The notes under the pieces are model-generated. The model did not search any database, was not told where the DNA came from, and worked only from the letters and a program-made list of their open reading frames with translations. Positions 19,278 to 27,732 of a stretch of DNA of 64,000 nucleotides are shown in pieces. The DNA is taken from positions 1 through 64,000 of the forward strand of contig NZ_PYBV01000025.1 of NCBI RefSeq assembly GCF_003205615.1, written 5' to 3'. The position numbers were made by a program, and so were the translations under genes. Each line of letters opens with the position of its first letter. Positions within the stretch are counted from its first letter, which is position 1. Source of the stretch: Micromonospora arborensis (GTDB lineage Bacteria; Actinomycetota; Actinomycetes; Mycobacteriales; Micromonosporaceae).

Positions 19278-19952
19278 ATGTGCGTTCTCGAACAGACCGA
19301 CTGGCGGGCACTGGCACACAGCCACGGGCCAGCCTGGCCGGAGACGCCGCGACTCCTGACGGGGTTACTGACCGGTGACCGTGACGACGCGCGGCGGGCT
19401 CTCTCCCATCTGTGGGAGGAGTTGTTTCACCAGGGCACCATCTACGATGCGACACCCGCGGCGGCCCGGTTCGTCGCCGTGGCGCTGGCCGACCCGCGGG
19501 TCCGGGCAGAGCCCGGCCCCACCCGCGAATACGGTGACGGACCGCTGCGTGCCGCACTGCTGGTCTGGCTGTCCCGGCTCGGATACGCGATGGGTGTCCA
19601 GTGGCGGGAGTGGTTCGGCGATGACGCCGCCGGCGGCGAGAACATCGGCGGCCCGCTCCGCCCGCGACTCTACGCCGTGGTCACCGCCTGCCTCGACGAT
19701 CCCGACGAGAACGTGCGCGACGCCGCCCTCATCGCCGCCGTGAACCTGGCCTCCGCACCCGAACTCACCCCGCACCGCGCGGTCCTGTCCGCCCGCGTCC
19801 GAGCCGCCATCGCCGCCGACCCGCACTGGCGTCACACCGAAACCGCGGTGCTCAACCTGCGTTACTGGGGTGAGCACGACCTTCCTCGGACGGAGTCCGC
19901 GGAGCTGGCCTACGAGCCGCAGCAGGGCACCTACGACAACCCCCCTTTCTAG
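19278..19952 (+). CDS. HEAT-like helical repeat protein
   Basis: A 224-residue protein with helical hairpins such as TACLDDPDENVRDAALIAAV, typical of HEAT/armadillo-like actinobacterial proteins. No enzymatic motif, signal peptide or membrane span is seen. Start ATG 19278 is the first Met after the divergent VOC start and gives MCVLEQTDWRALAHSHGP. No Shine-Dalgarno is obvious, so a leaderless transcript is possible. Function unknown; a scaffold role is only a guess. Confidence 0.6.
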   Translation: MCVLEQTDWRALAHSHGPAWPETPRLLTGLLTGDRDDARRALSHLWEELFHQGTIYDATPAAARFVAVALADPRVRAEPGPTREYGDGPLRAALLVWLSRLGYAMGVQWREWFGDDAAGGENIGGPLRPRLYAVVTACLDDPDENVRDAALIAAVNLASAPELTPHRAVLSARVRAAIAADPHWRHTETAVLNLRYWGEHDLPRTESAELAYEPQQGTYDNPPF

Positions 19953-19990
19953 TGCTCTGAACGGGGGTCCGCCGGGGTGGCCGCTGTCGC

Positions 19991-20635
19991 GACTCGGCGT
20001 GGATTGCAGCCTCCCGTTTCGCCTGTGCGCGAAGCCTGCCGATCGAGTCCGCATCGGTCGCAGCGCGTGCCGCCGACCGATCGCTGACCGAGTTGCAAGC
20101 TGATGCCGCCGACGAGCGGGTGCGACAGATGCTCGGACAGCTCCATCTCTCGGCCGCGTTGACGTCGACAGTCAGCGGTCGTTTCGACGTAGCTCGCGAT
20201 CACCTTGTCGAGGCGGCTCCCGAGGCGGCGACACTCGGGGATCCGGCCGCCGGCGCGGGCTTCAACGGCTGTGGGTTCGGACCAACCAATGTCGGGCTGT
20301 GGGAGATGTCCATTGCGGCCGAGCAGGGCGAGTCCGGTCGGGTCATTGAGCTGTCTCGGACGGTCCGACCGCAGGTGCTCGCGGTGCGGCGGGAGGGGTG
20401 GCGGCGGTTGCCGGTCGAGTATCGGGGCGCGCACCTCGTTGACGTCGCGCGGGCGTACCTCCAGGTGGGTGACCTGCGCGGTGCGGCACGGGCGCTGGTG
20501 GAGGCGGACAGTGTCGCGCCGGCTGAGGTTCGGTGCCGGCCGTTGGCGCGTACCGTGATCGCCGAGGTTGCCCGCGCGCAGCCGGCGCCGGCCGGCGTGG
20601 CGCGACTGGCGACGCCTGTCGGCCTCACCCGTTGA
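19991..20635 (+). pseudogene. Chimeric remnant of XRE copy 1 fused to XRE copy 2
   Basis: In one open frame, 19991-20385 matches the middle of the XRE regulator at 11430-12617 (AWIAASRFAC, SLPIESASVAARAADRSLTE, GFGPTNVGLWEMSIAAEQG). From about 20386 the frame matches the C-terminus of the second XRE gene (REGWRRLPVEYRGAHLVDVA to the stop). The junction falls at RPQVLA/VRREGWRR and keeps frame. The HTH is missing, so no regulator can be made; a TTG at 20093 could start a residual 180-residue product. It looks like a deletion fusion between tandem paralogs in a duplicated copy of the locus. Confidence 0.8.
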
Positions 20636-20798
20636 CCGGACCTCGTCCAACGGGACCCGTGACGAGTCGTCGTCAGCCCGTCGTTTCGACTCACAGCGAA
20701 CGCCACGCGTCACCGCCTCGTCCAGGACGACCCGCCACCGGTCTTCATGCCCACGCCACGCCAAACGCCGCAGCCAAGTGACGTTGGAGTAAACAATC

Positions 20799-20835
20799 GG
20801 GGTGGCAGACCGTGCGCCGCACGGTCTGCCACCCC
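20799..20835. terminator. Strong hairpin downstream of GH5 gene
   Basis: GGGGTGGCAGACCGTGCG (20799-20816) and its exact complement (20818-20835) form a near-perfect 37-base palindrome, 18 bases beyond the stop of the minus-strand cellulase gene. It is well placed as the terminator of the glycoside hydrolase operon. Confidence 0.75.
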
Positions 20836-20852
20836 GCCTCGGTGAGCCCCGG

Positions 20853-22361
20853 TCAGACCGCGGTTCTTGTCCAGCGCTGGTTGTTGGCGCTTCCGCAGGT
20901 CCACTGCTGGATGTCCACGCCGTCTGCGGTTCCTGACTGGTACACGTCCAGACACTTGCCGCTGTGCCGGGCCACGAGCCGGAAGTTGCTACCCTGGGAT
21001 TGCCATTGCCACTGCTGGTTTTGGCCGTTGCCGCACGTCCACTGGACGATGTTCGCGCCGTCTGCGGTGGAGGCCGAGGCGACGTCGAGGCACTTGCCGC
21101 TGTTCTGGTTCACAATGCGGAAGTAGCCGCTACCGGCGTCCTCGAAGCGCCATTTCTGGTTGCTGCCGCCCACGTAGCTCCATTGCTTGATCTCGGCGCT
21201 GTCGGCCGTGGACTGCCCGATCACGTCCATCACCTTGCCGCTGTTGACGTTGTTGATCCGGTAATGGGTTCCCGAGGGCGGGGGCGTCGTGGAGCCGCCG
21301 CCGATATTGTCGCCATAGGCATAGCGGATCCGGTCGGCGCCAGAAGTGTTGCGGATGGTCAAGTTGAGATTGGTGCCGCTGCCACTGAGGGCGAACATCG
21401 AATACCAGTCGTGACCGGAGCCGGAGTTCTTGCCGCCGAGGGCGGGCCAGTAGGTGCCGCCCATCTGGTTGTCACGCATGACCTGAGCCATGGCGCGGAT
21501 GTGGCGCACGAAGTTGTCGGTGCTGTTCGCGTCGGCGTAGTTGAGGCCGTTGTCCATGGGCCCGCCGAACTCGGTCGCGACCGCCCGGGAGGCACAGTTG
21601 CCCAGACGCGTCTGTATGTGACTTCGCCAGGCGTCGTAGGTCATCGAGCCGTAGAAGAATGCGTAGTGGTGGAAGGACAGCAGCGTGCCGTTGAAGCGGC
21701 TGTCGTTGCAGATGTCGCGCAGGTCCTGGCTTGCGCCAGTGCCGCCGATGAGCACCCGGCTGGGCACGGCCGAGTAGTGGGTGCTGAGCCAGGTGGCTGC
21801 GATGTCGCGCCACTGTGCCGAGCTGTAACCGCCCGGCTCGTTCATTGGCTCGAAGTACACGTTGGTGTTCGAGCCGTAGGCGCTGGTCACGCTGGACCAC
21901 ATCGTGTTCCACGCGGCGAGGTTCGCGATCCTCGCGCCGGAGTTATGGTCCGTCCAAAAGGTGAGGATGACCTTGAATCCGCGGGCGGTAGCGGCGTCAA
22001 TGGCGCCCCGGTAGGCGTTCCACCAGGTGGTGTTGGCCACTGTCTGAGTGTTGATGGGCAGCCGGACGGTGTTGATCCCCATGGTGGAGGCCATGTCGTC
22101 GTAGAGGGCGTTGGCCTTGGCCTGCACTGTCGCGTAGCTGTCGGATTGGCTCAGGCCCTGCACGACGAGCGGGCTGGTGCTGAAGTTGTCACCCAGCTGA
22201 GCCCAGTTCATGCCTCTGAACTGGCTGGTGGCGGCAGCGGCTGGGCCGGCGGTAGCGGTGATGGCGATTGCCGCCGCGGCAGCCGTGGTCGCCATCACCG
22301 CACTGGTGGCCACGAGCCTGGCCATTCGCGACAGGGGGCGGCTGAACATGGCAGGTCGCAT
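20853..22361 (-). CDS. Secreted GH5 glycoside hydrolase with ricin-type lectin domain
   Basis: A 502-residue exported enzyme. The signal peptide spans about 1-43 (VMATTAAAAAIAITATAGPA then AAA). The GH5 catalytic domain runs to about residue 345, with acid/base Glu in VYFEPMNEPGGYSSAQW and the nucleophile probably Glu in AVATEFGGPMDNG. After a short Thr/Pro linker (GGGSTTPPPSGT) comes a ricin-like beta-trefoil (CBM13/RICIN) with three QxW-type repeats: SNQKWRFEDAG, NQQWQWQSQGS and NNQRWTRTAV. GH5 enzymes hydrolyse beta-glucans, mannans or related polymers; the exact substrate is open. Start ATG 22361 has AAAGGA upstream. It lies 73 bases after the GH59-like gene, probably one operon. Confidence 0.92.
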   Translation of the reverse strand: MRPAMFSRPLSRMARLVATSAVMATTAAAAAIAITATAGPAAAATSQFRGMNWAQLGDNFSTSPLVVQGLSQSDSYATVQAKANALYDDMASTMGINTVRLPINTQTVANTTWWNAYRGAIDAATARGFKVILTFWTDHNSGARIANLAAWNTMWSSVTSAYGSNTNVYFEPMNEPGGYSSAQWRDIAATWLSTHYSAVPSRVLIGGTGASQDLRDICNDSRFNGTLLSFHHYAFFYGSMTYDAWRSHIQTRLGNCASRAVATEFGGPMDNGLNYADANSTDNFVRHIRAMAQVMRDNQMGGTYWPALGGKNSGSGHDWYSMFALSGSGTNLNLTIRNTSGADRIRYAYGDNIGGGSTTPPPSGTHYRINNVNSGKVMDVIGQSTADSAEIKQWSYVGGSNQKWRFEDAGSGYFRIVNQNSGKCLDVASASTADGANIVQWTCGNGQNQQWQWQSQGSNFRLVARHSGKCLDVYQSGTADGVDIQQWTCGSANNQRWTRTAV

Positions 22362-22434
22362 ATGCGTCGTCCTTTCTGTTGGGGGACGGGGACGGGACGA
22401 TGCAGGTCCTATTGGTCGTCGGGCGCGACCGGCA

Positions 22435-25400
22435 TCACGGCCGGACGGCCCCGACGGCATCCACGACGAGACTGCCGCTGCGCACCATGATCTGCACGGT
22501 GTGCGTGCCGGCGCCGAGGTTGCGCAGGGCGTACGTCTGGGAGAACTCGGGAGAGGCGAGCGTGCTCGCTGCGGAGTTGACCACCGTGCCGTCCACCGTG
22601 ACCTGCAGGACGGCCGAGCCGTTGTTCGGCCCGATGATGTCCAGTCCGGTGCCGGCGAACGTGTAGGTCAGCGTCGAGCCGCTTCCCTGGCTGGTAGACA
22701 GGCTCCGCTGAACGTTGTACATGCCCTTACCGTTTTCGTGCGCCCAGGACCCGCCGTACACCAGCTTCCGGGCGGGCGGGTTGGCCAGGTCGGACATCTC
22801 CAGGTTGTCCAGCACCTCGGAGTAGTACGGCGGGCTTCCGTCGACCGTCTCCACCTTGAGGTTGTCAAACCGGGTGAAGTAGTAGCCGCTGCCCAGCGTG
22901 ATCCGGCCGGACAGCTTGGGATTCGGGTCGGTGTAGGTGGCCAGTGTGACGCCGTCGAGGTAGGCGGTCACCGTGCTTCCGGCGCCCTTCAGCGCGATGT
23001 TGTGCCACGCGTTGTGCGCGGTGTTGAACCCACCGATCCGCACGCCGCCGGCGCCGCTGACCACGTTGCCGCTGGCTACCGCGCTGTTGTTGACCAGCAA
23101 CTGCCAACCCCCGTCGAAGGTGAACCTCACCGAGTACGGCGCACCGTTGTCACCGTGCTGCTCGCGGATGCCCAGCCGGGCGTGGTTGGCGCCGTTCTGG
23201 GTGCTGCTGTTCTCGAAGGAGACGTCGACACTGGCCTTGTAGTTGAGCCACCGGCTGTCACCGATCCTGGTGACCGCGTCGCCCCCGTTCCACGCACCGC
23301 CCAGGCCCTGGCTCGGGCCGTCCAGCTGCTGGCGCAGCACGTAATTGGTCGATCCGTCCGGCTGGTACGCCTCGAAGGCGCCGTTGCGGTCGCTGGCGTA
23401 GCGCGGGATGACGCTCCTGGTGCCGCCACGCGACGTGATGAAGTCCTCCGTGCCCGTGATGGTGCCGCCACTGCCGATCACCGGGACCGTCTTGCCGGTG
23501 TAGTCGAAGCCGTCGGCGTAGAGGATGTTGTCGCTGGTGCTCTGCACGTCGCCGGAGATGTCGGTGTCCAGCACGGTGCGCTGGCCCTCCACCGGCAGGG
23601 GTTCCAGGTACTCGGGCTTGGTGTGGTTGGCCAGCGTCGTCACGGTGACGACCGAGTTCGGCCGGACCGTCACGGTGTACACCCCGCCGTCACCGGCCGG
23701 GACGCTGCCGAGGTGCTTCAGGTAGTTGGCGTTGAACGCCTGGCCGGGGTCGGCCGCGCGGGTTTCCCACAGCTGTAGGGCCGGAGTGCCGGAGTAGGCC
23801 ATGTTCACCGGCTGGAGGCGGTACGACTGGGTGTACTCGCTGTCGTTCATGAAGACCGTGGAGAAGTTGCGCCTGTCGGGCGCGGCGAGCGTGAGATAGC
23901 TGGGCGTGCCGTTGCGGCCGACCACCGGGTTCGTCCCGGTCGCTCCGGTATAGCTGGATTCGGGGACGGCGCGCCAGATACCGGCCGTGTTGCTGGAGTT
24001 CTCCCAGCCGGTCTTGGCGAACCAGCTGAAGTGCCGCAGCACGTCGATGGCGGCGTCGTAGTGCAGCCAGCCCGACCAGGGATCACGGGCGCTGACGACC
24101 TCCTTGTAGGAGTACTGCCCACCCTCGTAGAAGGACCCGATGGCCGGTTGGTAGATGAAGTTGGTCCGGCGCGAGTTGACGAATCCCTTGATGATGGTGT
24201 TTCCCATCTCCAGGGCGCTGTTGGTGCCGCCGATGCCGGTTCCGAGCACCGACGGGGACCGCATGTTGTTGTTGGGGCGCAAGGCGGAGTTGCCGAAGGT
24301 CGCCTGTGCTTCGCTGTTCCAGATCTCCTTGTCGTAGTCCATCGCCAGGCGCTTGAAGTTGCCGGCGCTGTCGTCGTCGGGGCTGTAGTGGTAGCCGGCC
24401 GCCGCCACCACGTCGCGCAGGCCAGCGTCGCTGATCATGCTGCCGCCGAACGACCCGACACCGACCTCGTCGGAGATGACGACCTTGAGCTGGTTGTACC
24501 GGGATTGCTCTGTCGAGTTGGCGAAGTCGGCACTGTCGGTCCTGACCCGGTTGGCATAGGTCTTGGTCCAGTTCAGGTCCGCCCCGCGCTCGTTGAGGCC
24601 CGGGTTGACGTAGTCGACCATGAACCCGTAGGTCCGGTACGCGCTCAGGATGGTCTTCTTGAACCAGGTGTAGACCTTGTCGTTGCTGTTCACCCAGCCG
24701 GGCGAGTTCCAGCGCAGCAGGGACACCTTGACGTTGGGGTTGACCTTCTTCGCGTCGGCCGCGAGTTGGAAGCCCTGCGCACGCTTGACGTTGGGGGTCT
24801 CGGACTCCCAACGCATGGTCGAGGGGTCCGGTCCGGTGGAGTTGTTGCGGTCGTTGCCCATCTCGATCTTCACGTTGGTGAAGACTGGACTCTCCCCACC
24901 GAAGAGGACCCGCAGCAGCTGCGCGTACGCGGTCGGGCTCTGGGCCTTGTAATCCATCAGCAACTCGCTGGTGCTGTTGGCGCTGAGCGCACCGAAGCCC
25001 TTGAACGTCAGGCCGTTGACGTTGCCGGCGCGGATGTTGTTGCCGTCCACCGTGATCGTGCCCGATCCCGGAGTCGACACGTCAGTGACGATCCACTGCT
25101 GGTTGGTGCTGCCGCTGTTCGCGTACTGGACGAGGTTGGCGCCGTCGGACGTGCTGCCCCCGCCATCCAGGTACAGCCCGTTGGCCCGGTTCCTGAACTT
25201 GGCGTACCCGCCGGAGTCCTCCCGGGTCCACTGCTGGTTGGTGCTGCCGCTGTCACTCCACTGGCCGCAGATGGATCCGCCCGTCGTGCGGCCCATCCCG
25301 TCCAGGTACAGGCCGGTGGCCCGATTCCTGATCCGGACGTAGTCGCCGACGGCATCGATCGTCCACTGCTGGTTGTCGCTGGACGACGAGGAGTACTGGC

Positions 25401-25656
25401 CGACTGCGGCGCCGTTGGTGGTCCGGCCCATGCCGTCGATGAACTTGCCGGTGGTCCGGTTGCCCAGTTTGACGTAGGTGGCGGCTACTTCCATGGTCAG
25501 GCCCACTGGCGTGGATGCGACCGGCATGGCTACCACGTACGCCAGGGCAAGCGCTGCGACCGACAGCATGCTCAGCGCGGTGGGCCTGACGCGGGCACGG
25601 CGCGGGCGGGCTACTCCCGGAGTCTGCCGAGGCGGAGCGGATCGAGGGCTGGTCAT
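22435..25656 (-). CDS. Secreted GH59-like galactosidase with N-terminal ricin domain
   Basis: A 1073-residue exported protein. A signal segment LSMLSVAALALAYVVAMPVA is followed by a beta-trefoil ricin domain (about 50-190) with three repeats ending NQQWTIDAVG, NQQWTREDSG and NQQWIVTDVS. The catalytic region resembles bacterial galactosylceramidase-like GH59 enzymes: FKGFGALSANSTSELLMDY, RVLFGGESPVFTNVKIEMGN, WNSPGWVNSNDK, a likely catalytic Glu in VISDEVGVGSFGG and KEIWNSEAQATFGN. A laminin-G/concanavalin-like region (about 790-950) and a terminal beta-domain follow. Start ATG 25656 has GGAG at good distance. Co-transcribed with the GH5 enzyme. It probably removes terminal beta-galactose from a polymer or glycolipid, by family inference. 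Confidence 0.85.
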   Translation of the reverse strand: MTSPRSAPPRQTPGVARPRRARVRPTALSMLSVAALALAYVVAMPVASTPVGLTMEVAATYVKLGNRTTGKFIDGMGRTTNGAAVGQYSSSSSDNQQWTIDAVGDYVRIRNRATGLYLDGMGRTTGGSICGQWSDSGSTNQQWTREDSGGYAKFRNRANGLYLDGGGSTSDGANLVQYANSGSTNQQWIVTDVSTPGSGTITVDGNNIRAGNVNGLTFKGFGALSANSTSELLMDYKAQSPTAYAQLLRVLFGGESPVFTNVKIEMGNDRNNSTGPDPSTMRWESETPNVKRAQGFQLAADAKKVNPNVKVSLLRWNSPGWVNSNDKVYTWFKKTILSAYRTYGFMVDYVNPGLNERGADLNWTKTYANRVRTDSADFANSTEQSRYNQLKVVISDEVGVGSFGGSMISDAGLRDVVAAAGYHYSPDDDSAGNFKRLAMDYDKEIWNSEAQATFGNSALRPNNNMRSPSVLGTGIGGTNSALEMGNTIIKGFVNSRRTNFIYQPAIGSFYEGGQYSYKEVVSARDPWSGWLHYDAAIDVLRHFSWFAKTGWENSSNTAGIWRAVPESSYTGATGTNPVVGRNGTPSYLTLAAPDRRNFSTVFMNDSEYTQSYRLQPVNMAYSGTPALQLWETRAADPGQAFNANYLKHLGSVPAGDGGVYTVTVRPNSVVTVTTLANHTKPEYLEPLPVEGQRTVLDTDISGDVQSTSDNILYADGFDYTGKTVPVIGSGGTITGTEDFITSRGGTRSVIPRYASDRNGAFEAYQPDGSTNYVLRQQLDGPSQGLGGAWNGGDAVTRIGDSRWLNYKASVDVSFENSSTQNGANHARLGIREQHGDNGAPYSVRFTFDGGWQLLVNNSAVASGNVVSGAGGVRIGGFNTAHNAWHNIALKGAGSTVTAYLDGVTLATYTDPNPKLSGRITLGSGYYFTRFDNLKVETVDGSPPYYSEVLDNLEMSDLANPPARKLVYGGSWAHENGKGMYNVQRSLSTSQGSGSTLTYTFAGTGLDIIGPNNGSAVLQVTVDGTVVNSAASTLASPEFSQTYALRNLGAGTHTVQIMVRSGSLVVDAVGAVRP

Positions 25657-25752
25657 GAGATCTCCAGTCAACCGGTCAAGGTGTGGCAGGCGACGCCTCG
25701 GGCTCGCCGACCTGCGGTGTCCAGAGGTGGCACGTCACCGTCCGATCGCATC

Positions 25753-25816
25753 GAATCATATTTATGCCATCCGGATCTAGAGATGCCAGCAAACGGACCT
25801 AGACGTTCAAGAACGT
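25753..25816 (-). promoter_or_regulatory. Candidate promoter/operator of the glycoside hydrolase operon
   Basis: An unusually A+T-rich patch upstream of the GH59-like gene contains a TATGAT -10-like hexamer on the minus strand. About 35 bases further upstream is the dyad ACGTTC-aa-GAACGT at 25803-25816. Secreted hydrolase operons are commonly controlled by LacI-type repressors, but no such gene is in the window and the -35 is unclear. Confidence 0.35.
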
Positions 25817-25899
25817 TCAGACTCGATCATTCGGCCGTCAGGCTGGAGGACCGCGACGGAGCCACCCAGCGGTCGGGGGCCACGCTGGGGGCGAGATCT

Positions 25900-26044
25900 C
25901 GCGCTTGTGGACGCGGACAGCGCCGCGCCGGCGGAGGTTCGGTGCCGGCCGTTGGCGCGTACCGTGATCGCCGATGTCGCCCGCGCGCAGCCGGCGCCGG
26001 CCGGCGTGGCGCGACTGGCGACGCTGGTCGGCCTCACCAGGTGA
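25900..26044 (+). pseudogene. Fragment: 3' end of XRE copy 2 family
   Basis: The translation LALVDADSAAPAEVRCRPLA and then ARAQPAPAGVARLATLVGL with its stop matches the C-terminal 46 residues of the XRE gene ending at 14109 almost exactly. No start or DNA-binding domain is present. It abuts a fragment of another gene (26060-26253). Confidence 0.85.
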
Positions 26045-26059
26045 AGGCTCGCCGTCCTG

Positions 26060-26253
26060 CTATTCGCGGCCGACGCAGGTGGCGACGCACGCCTCGTTGC
26101 CCTCGGCGTCGGCCAGGACCCACCACCTGGGTGCGTGCGCGTCGGAGACCAGGGTGCCGCCGGCGGCCAGGGCGGCGGCGATGCGCGCCTCTGCCTGATC
26201 GTGCGGGACAGCTATGTCGAGGTGCATGCGGTTGCGCTGTGGGCGCGCCTCGT
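26060..26253 (-). pseudogene. Fragment: 3' end of the PCD-VOC gene
   Basis: About 190 bases match the 3' end of the gene at 31983-32612 on the same strand, with a few substitutions. They encode RNRMHLDIAVPHDQAEARI and later APRWWVLADAEGNEACVATC, ending at a TAG. Homology stops abruptly near 26253. No start exists, so this is a dead partial copy. Confidence 0.85.
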
Positions 26254-26293
26254 GAGCGTCGATCGAGGCCGCGCGGGATCGGGTCGTGCGCGA

Positions 26294-26329
26294 CGGTGGC
26301 CCAGGCCGGACGTCCGACCTGGGCCACCG
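26294..26329. terminator. Hairpin after the secreted propeller-like protein gene
   Basis: CGGTGGCCCAGG (26294-26305) pairs with CCTGGGCCACCG (26318-26329), and the intervening bases include the palindrome CGGACGTCCG. It lies 22 bases beyond the stop of the minus-strand gene ending at 26351. Confidence 0.75.
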
Positions 26330-26350
26330 CTGTGACGAGTGCCGACCGGG

Positions 26351-27364
26351 TCAGCCGCAGATCCACCGGACCGGGGTCGAGTAGTGGTTGCCGTACGCGA
26401 TGTCGCCGTCGGTCAGCCCGGTGATGTCGGCGATCGAGTACGGAGACGGACCGAACGGCAGCGCCCGGTCGATGCCGTCCTGCCGGAGCCACTGCTGGTT
26501 CTCGTACGTCTGCTCGTAGGCGACCGAGCCACGCGCGTTGACCGCGTGCGCCACCGCCCCCTCAGTCAGCAGGGTCGGGGCCGCTCCGGGCACCCACGAG
26601 AGGACGAACTGGCTGGACCCGGTGTGTTCCTGGCCCACCACCACTCCCGCGCTGATCCCGGTCAACTCCCAGACGGTGTCCGGACCGGCCGCGTAGCCGG
26701 GCAGCAACTCTGGCTGGGCGTTGGGCGCCCAACGCACCGGCTTCTCGGCCAGGTAACCGATGACGGTGCCGTCGGCGTCGACGTCGATCGCCCGGCTGTC
26801 GCCGGAACCGGGCAGGGCACGAACGGTGTTGTCCGCCGCCCAGGTCACCGCCGTCGACTGCCCGTCGGCGGACCGCACCCACCCGGCCACGGTGCCGTCC
26901 GCGGCGATGGCGCTCGCGCTGGTCTGCACGCTGCCTGGTAGGCCCGGCAACGTGGTCACCTGGCCGGCAGAGTATCGCCACGCGATGCTGCGGTAGAGCC
27001 CGTCCTTGGAGAAGGTGTTGCCAACGAAGTCGCCCTGCTCGTTGACCTCCTCCAGCATGCCAGCCGGCGAGCCGAGGTTGGTCGGCACACCCTTGTCCCA
27101 CCGGATGACGTGGTCGCGCCACGAGGTGTCCGTCCCGTACGCGATCTGGAACCGACCGCTGGGGTCGGCGTGGCTGACAGTGATTCGCTGCCACGCCCCG
27201 GCGGGCAGCCGCAGGTCCTCACGGACGCAGGGCGGCCCCACCTCGGCCGTCCGCGTGGCCGCCTGCGCCACGCCCGTCGCCGAGGCGGCCGACGGCAGAG
27301 CGGTCACGCCGGCCACCACCGACGCCAGAGCCATCACCTCGGCTATGCCTGGTCGAATCCTCAT
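26351..27364 (-). CDS. Secreted beta-propeller-like protein of unknown function
   Basis: A 337-residue protein with a signal peptide (about 1-36: IAEVMALASVVAGVTALPSA then ASA). The mature part has repeated short blades such as VNEQGDFVGNTFSKDG, IAADGTVAGWVRSADGQ, VDADGTVIGYLAEKPVRW and VNARGSVAYEQ, resembling the HAF/propeller-like repeats of extracellular proteins. Two cysteines (CVRED near the start, WICG at the end) could pair. Start ATG 27364 is preceded by a G-run that may act as ribosome site. No catalytic motif is recognised. Confidence 0.7.
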   Translation of the reverse strand: MRIRPGIAEVMALASVVAGVTALPSAASATGVAQAATRTAEVGPPCVREDLRLPAGAWQRITVSHADPSGRFQIAYGTDTSWRDHVIRWDKGVPTNLGSPAGMLEEVNEQGDFVGNTFSKDGLYRSIAWRYSAGQVTTLPGLPGSVQTSASAIAADGTVAGWVRSADGQSTAVTWAADNTVRALPGSGDSRAIDVDADGTVIGYLAEKPVRWAPNAQPELLPGYAAGPDTVWELTGISAGVVVGQEHTGSSQFVLSWVPGAAPTLLTEGAVAHAVNARGSVAYEQTYENQQWLRQDGIDRALPFGPSPYSIADITGLTDGDIAYGNHYSTPVRWICG

Positions 27365-27516
27365 CGAAACCCCCGTGTGTCCACAGACGACATCTGTCGC
27401 CGCCGATCTTAGGGGAATTCGGGCAGGCATCGATGTACCGTGCCCCAACGCGGCGGGACCGTCTCGTCCGCCGGTGCGTCAGTACGGCAGGTACGGCTCT
27501 GGGCGATCGGCGTCCG

Positions 27517-27576
27517 CCGCCGTGGTGGACGCGGACCGTGTCGCGCCAGCTGAGGTCTGGTGCAGGCGGCGGGACG
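27517..27576 (+). pseudogene. Short remnant of XRE copy 2 tail
   Basis: AAVVDADRVAPAEVWCRR corresponds to RALVEADSVAPAEVRCRP near the C-terminus of the XRE gene ending at 14109. Only about 60 bases are alignable, and a hairpin follows directly. Confidence 0.6.
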
Positions 27577-27580
27577 GCGC

Positions 27581-27610
27581 GGAGGGACCACCCGTGCGAG
27601 TGGTCCCTCC
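27581..27610. terminator. Hairpin, 11-bp perfect stem
   Basis: GGAGGGACCAC (27581-27591) and GTGGTCCCTCC (27600-27610) form a perfect stem with an 8-base loop, directly after the XRE-tail remnant. It may be the terminator that originally followed the regulator. Confidence 0.6.
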
Positions 27611-27680
27611 GGCGGCGTGCTGGTGAGTGGCTAAACTTCAGGTTGGCAGTTCACCTGTGCTCCGATGCGACGAGCGCAGC

Positions 27681-27710
27681 CTCGGGAGGGTGTTCCCGCA
27701 CCCTCTCGAG
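27681..27710. terminator. Hairpin after the SHOCT-like gene
   Basis: CTCGGGAGGGTG and CACCCTCTCGAG-type arms (27681-27710) form a stem with one mismatch around TTCCC. It lies 23 bases beyond the stop of the minus-strand gene ending at 27733, as expected for that operon's terminator. Confidence 0.6.
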
Positions 27711-27732
27711 GGGCCGTCCTCTTGGACGGCGC

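Larger units (their letters stand above)
27365..27732. other. Intergenic region with remnant and hairpins
   Basis: These 368 bases hold no intact gene. They contain a short XRE-tail remnant (27517-27576) and two strong hairpins (27581-27610, 27681-27710). The promoter of the secreted propeller-like gene should lie at the left end. Confidence 0.5.

Noticed and set aside
20964..22490. 508-codon frame opposite the GH5 gene
   Set aside because: No domain, biased composition; the GH5 catalytic motifs lie on the other strand.
24031..26424. 797-codon frame opposite the GH59-like gene
   Set aside because: Shadow frame that also runs through two gene remnants; no coherent protein.
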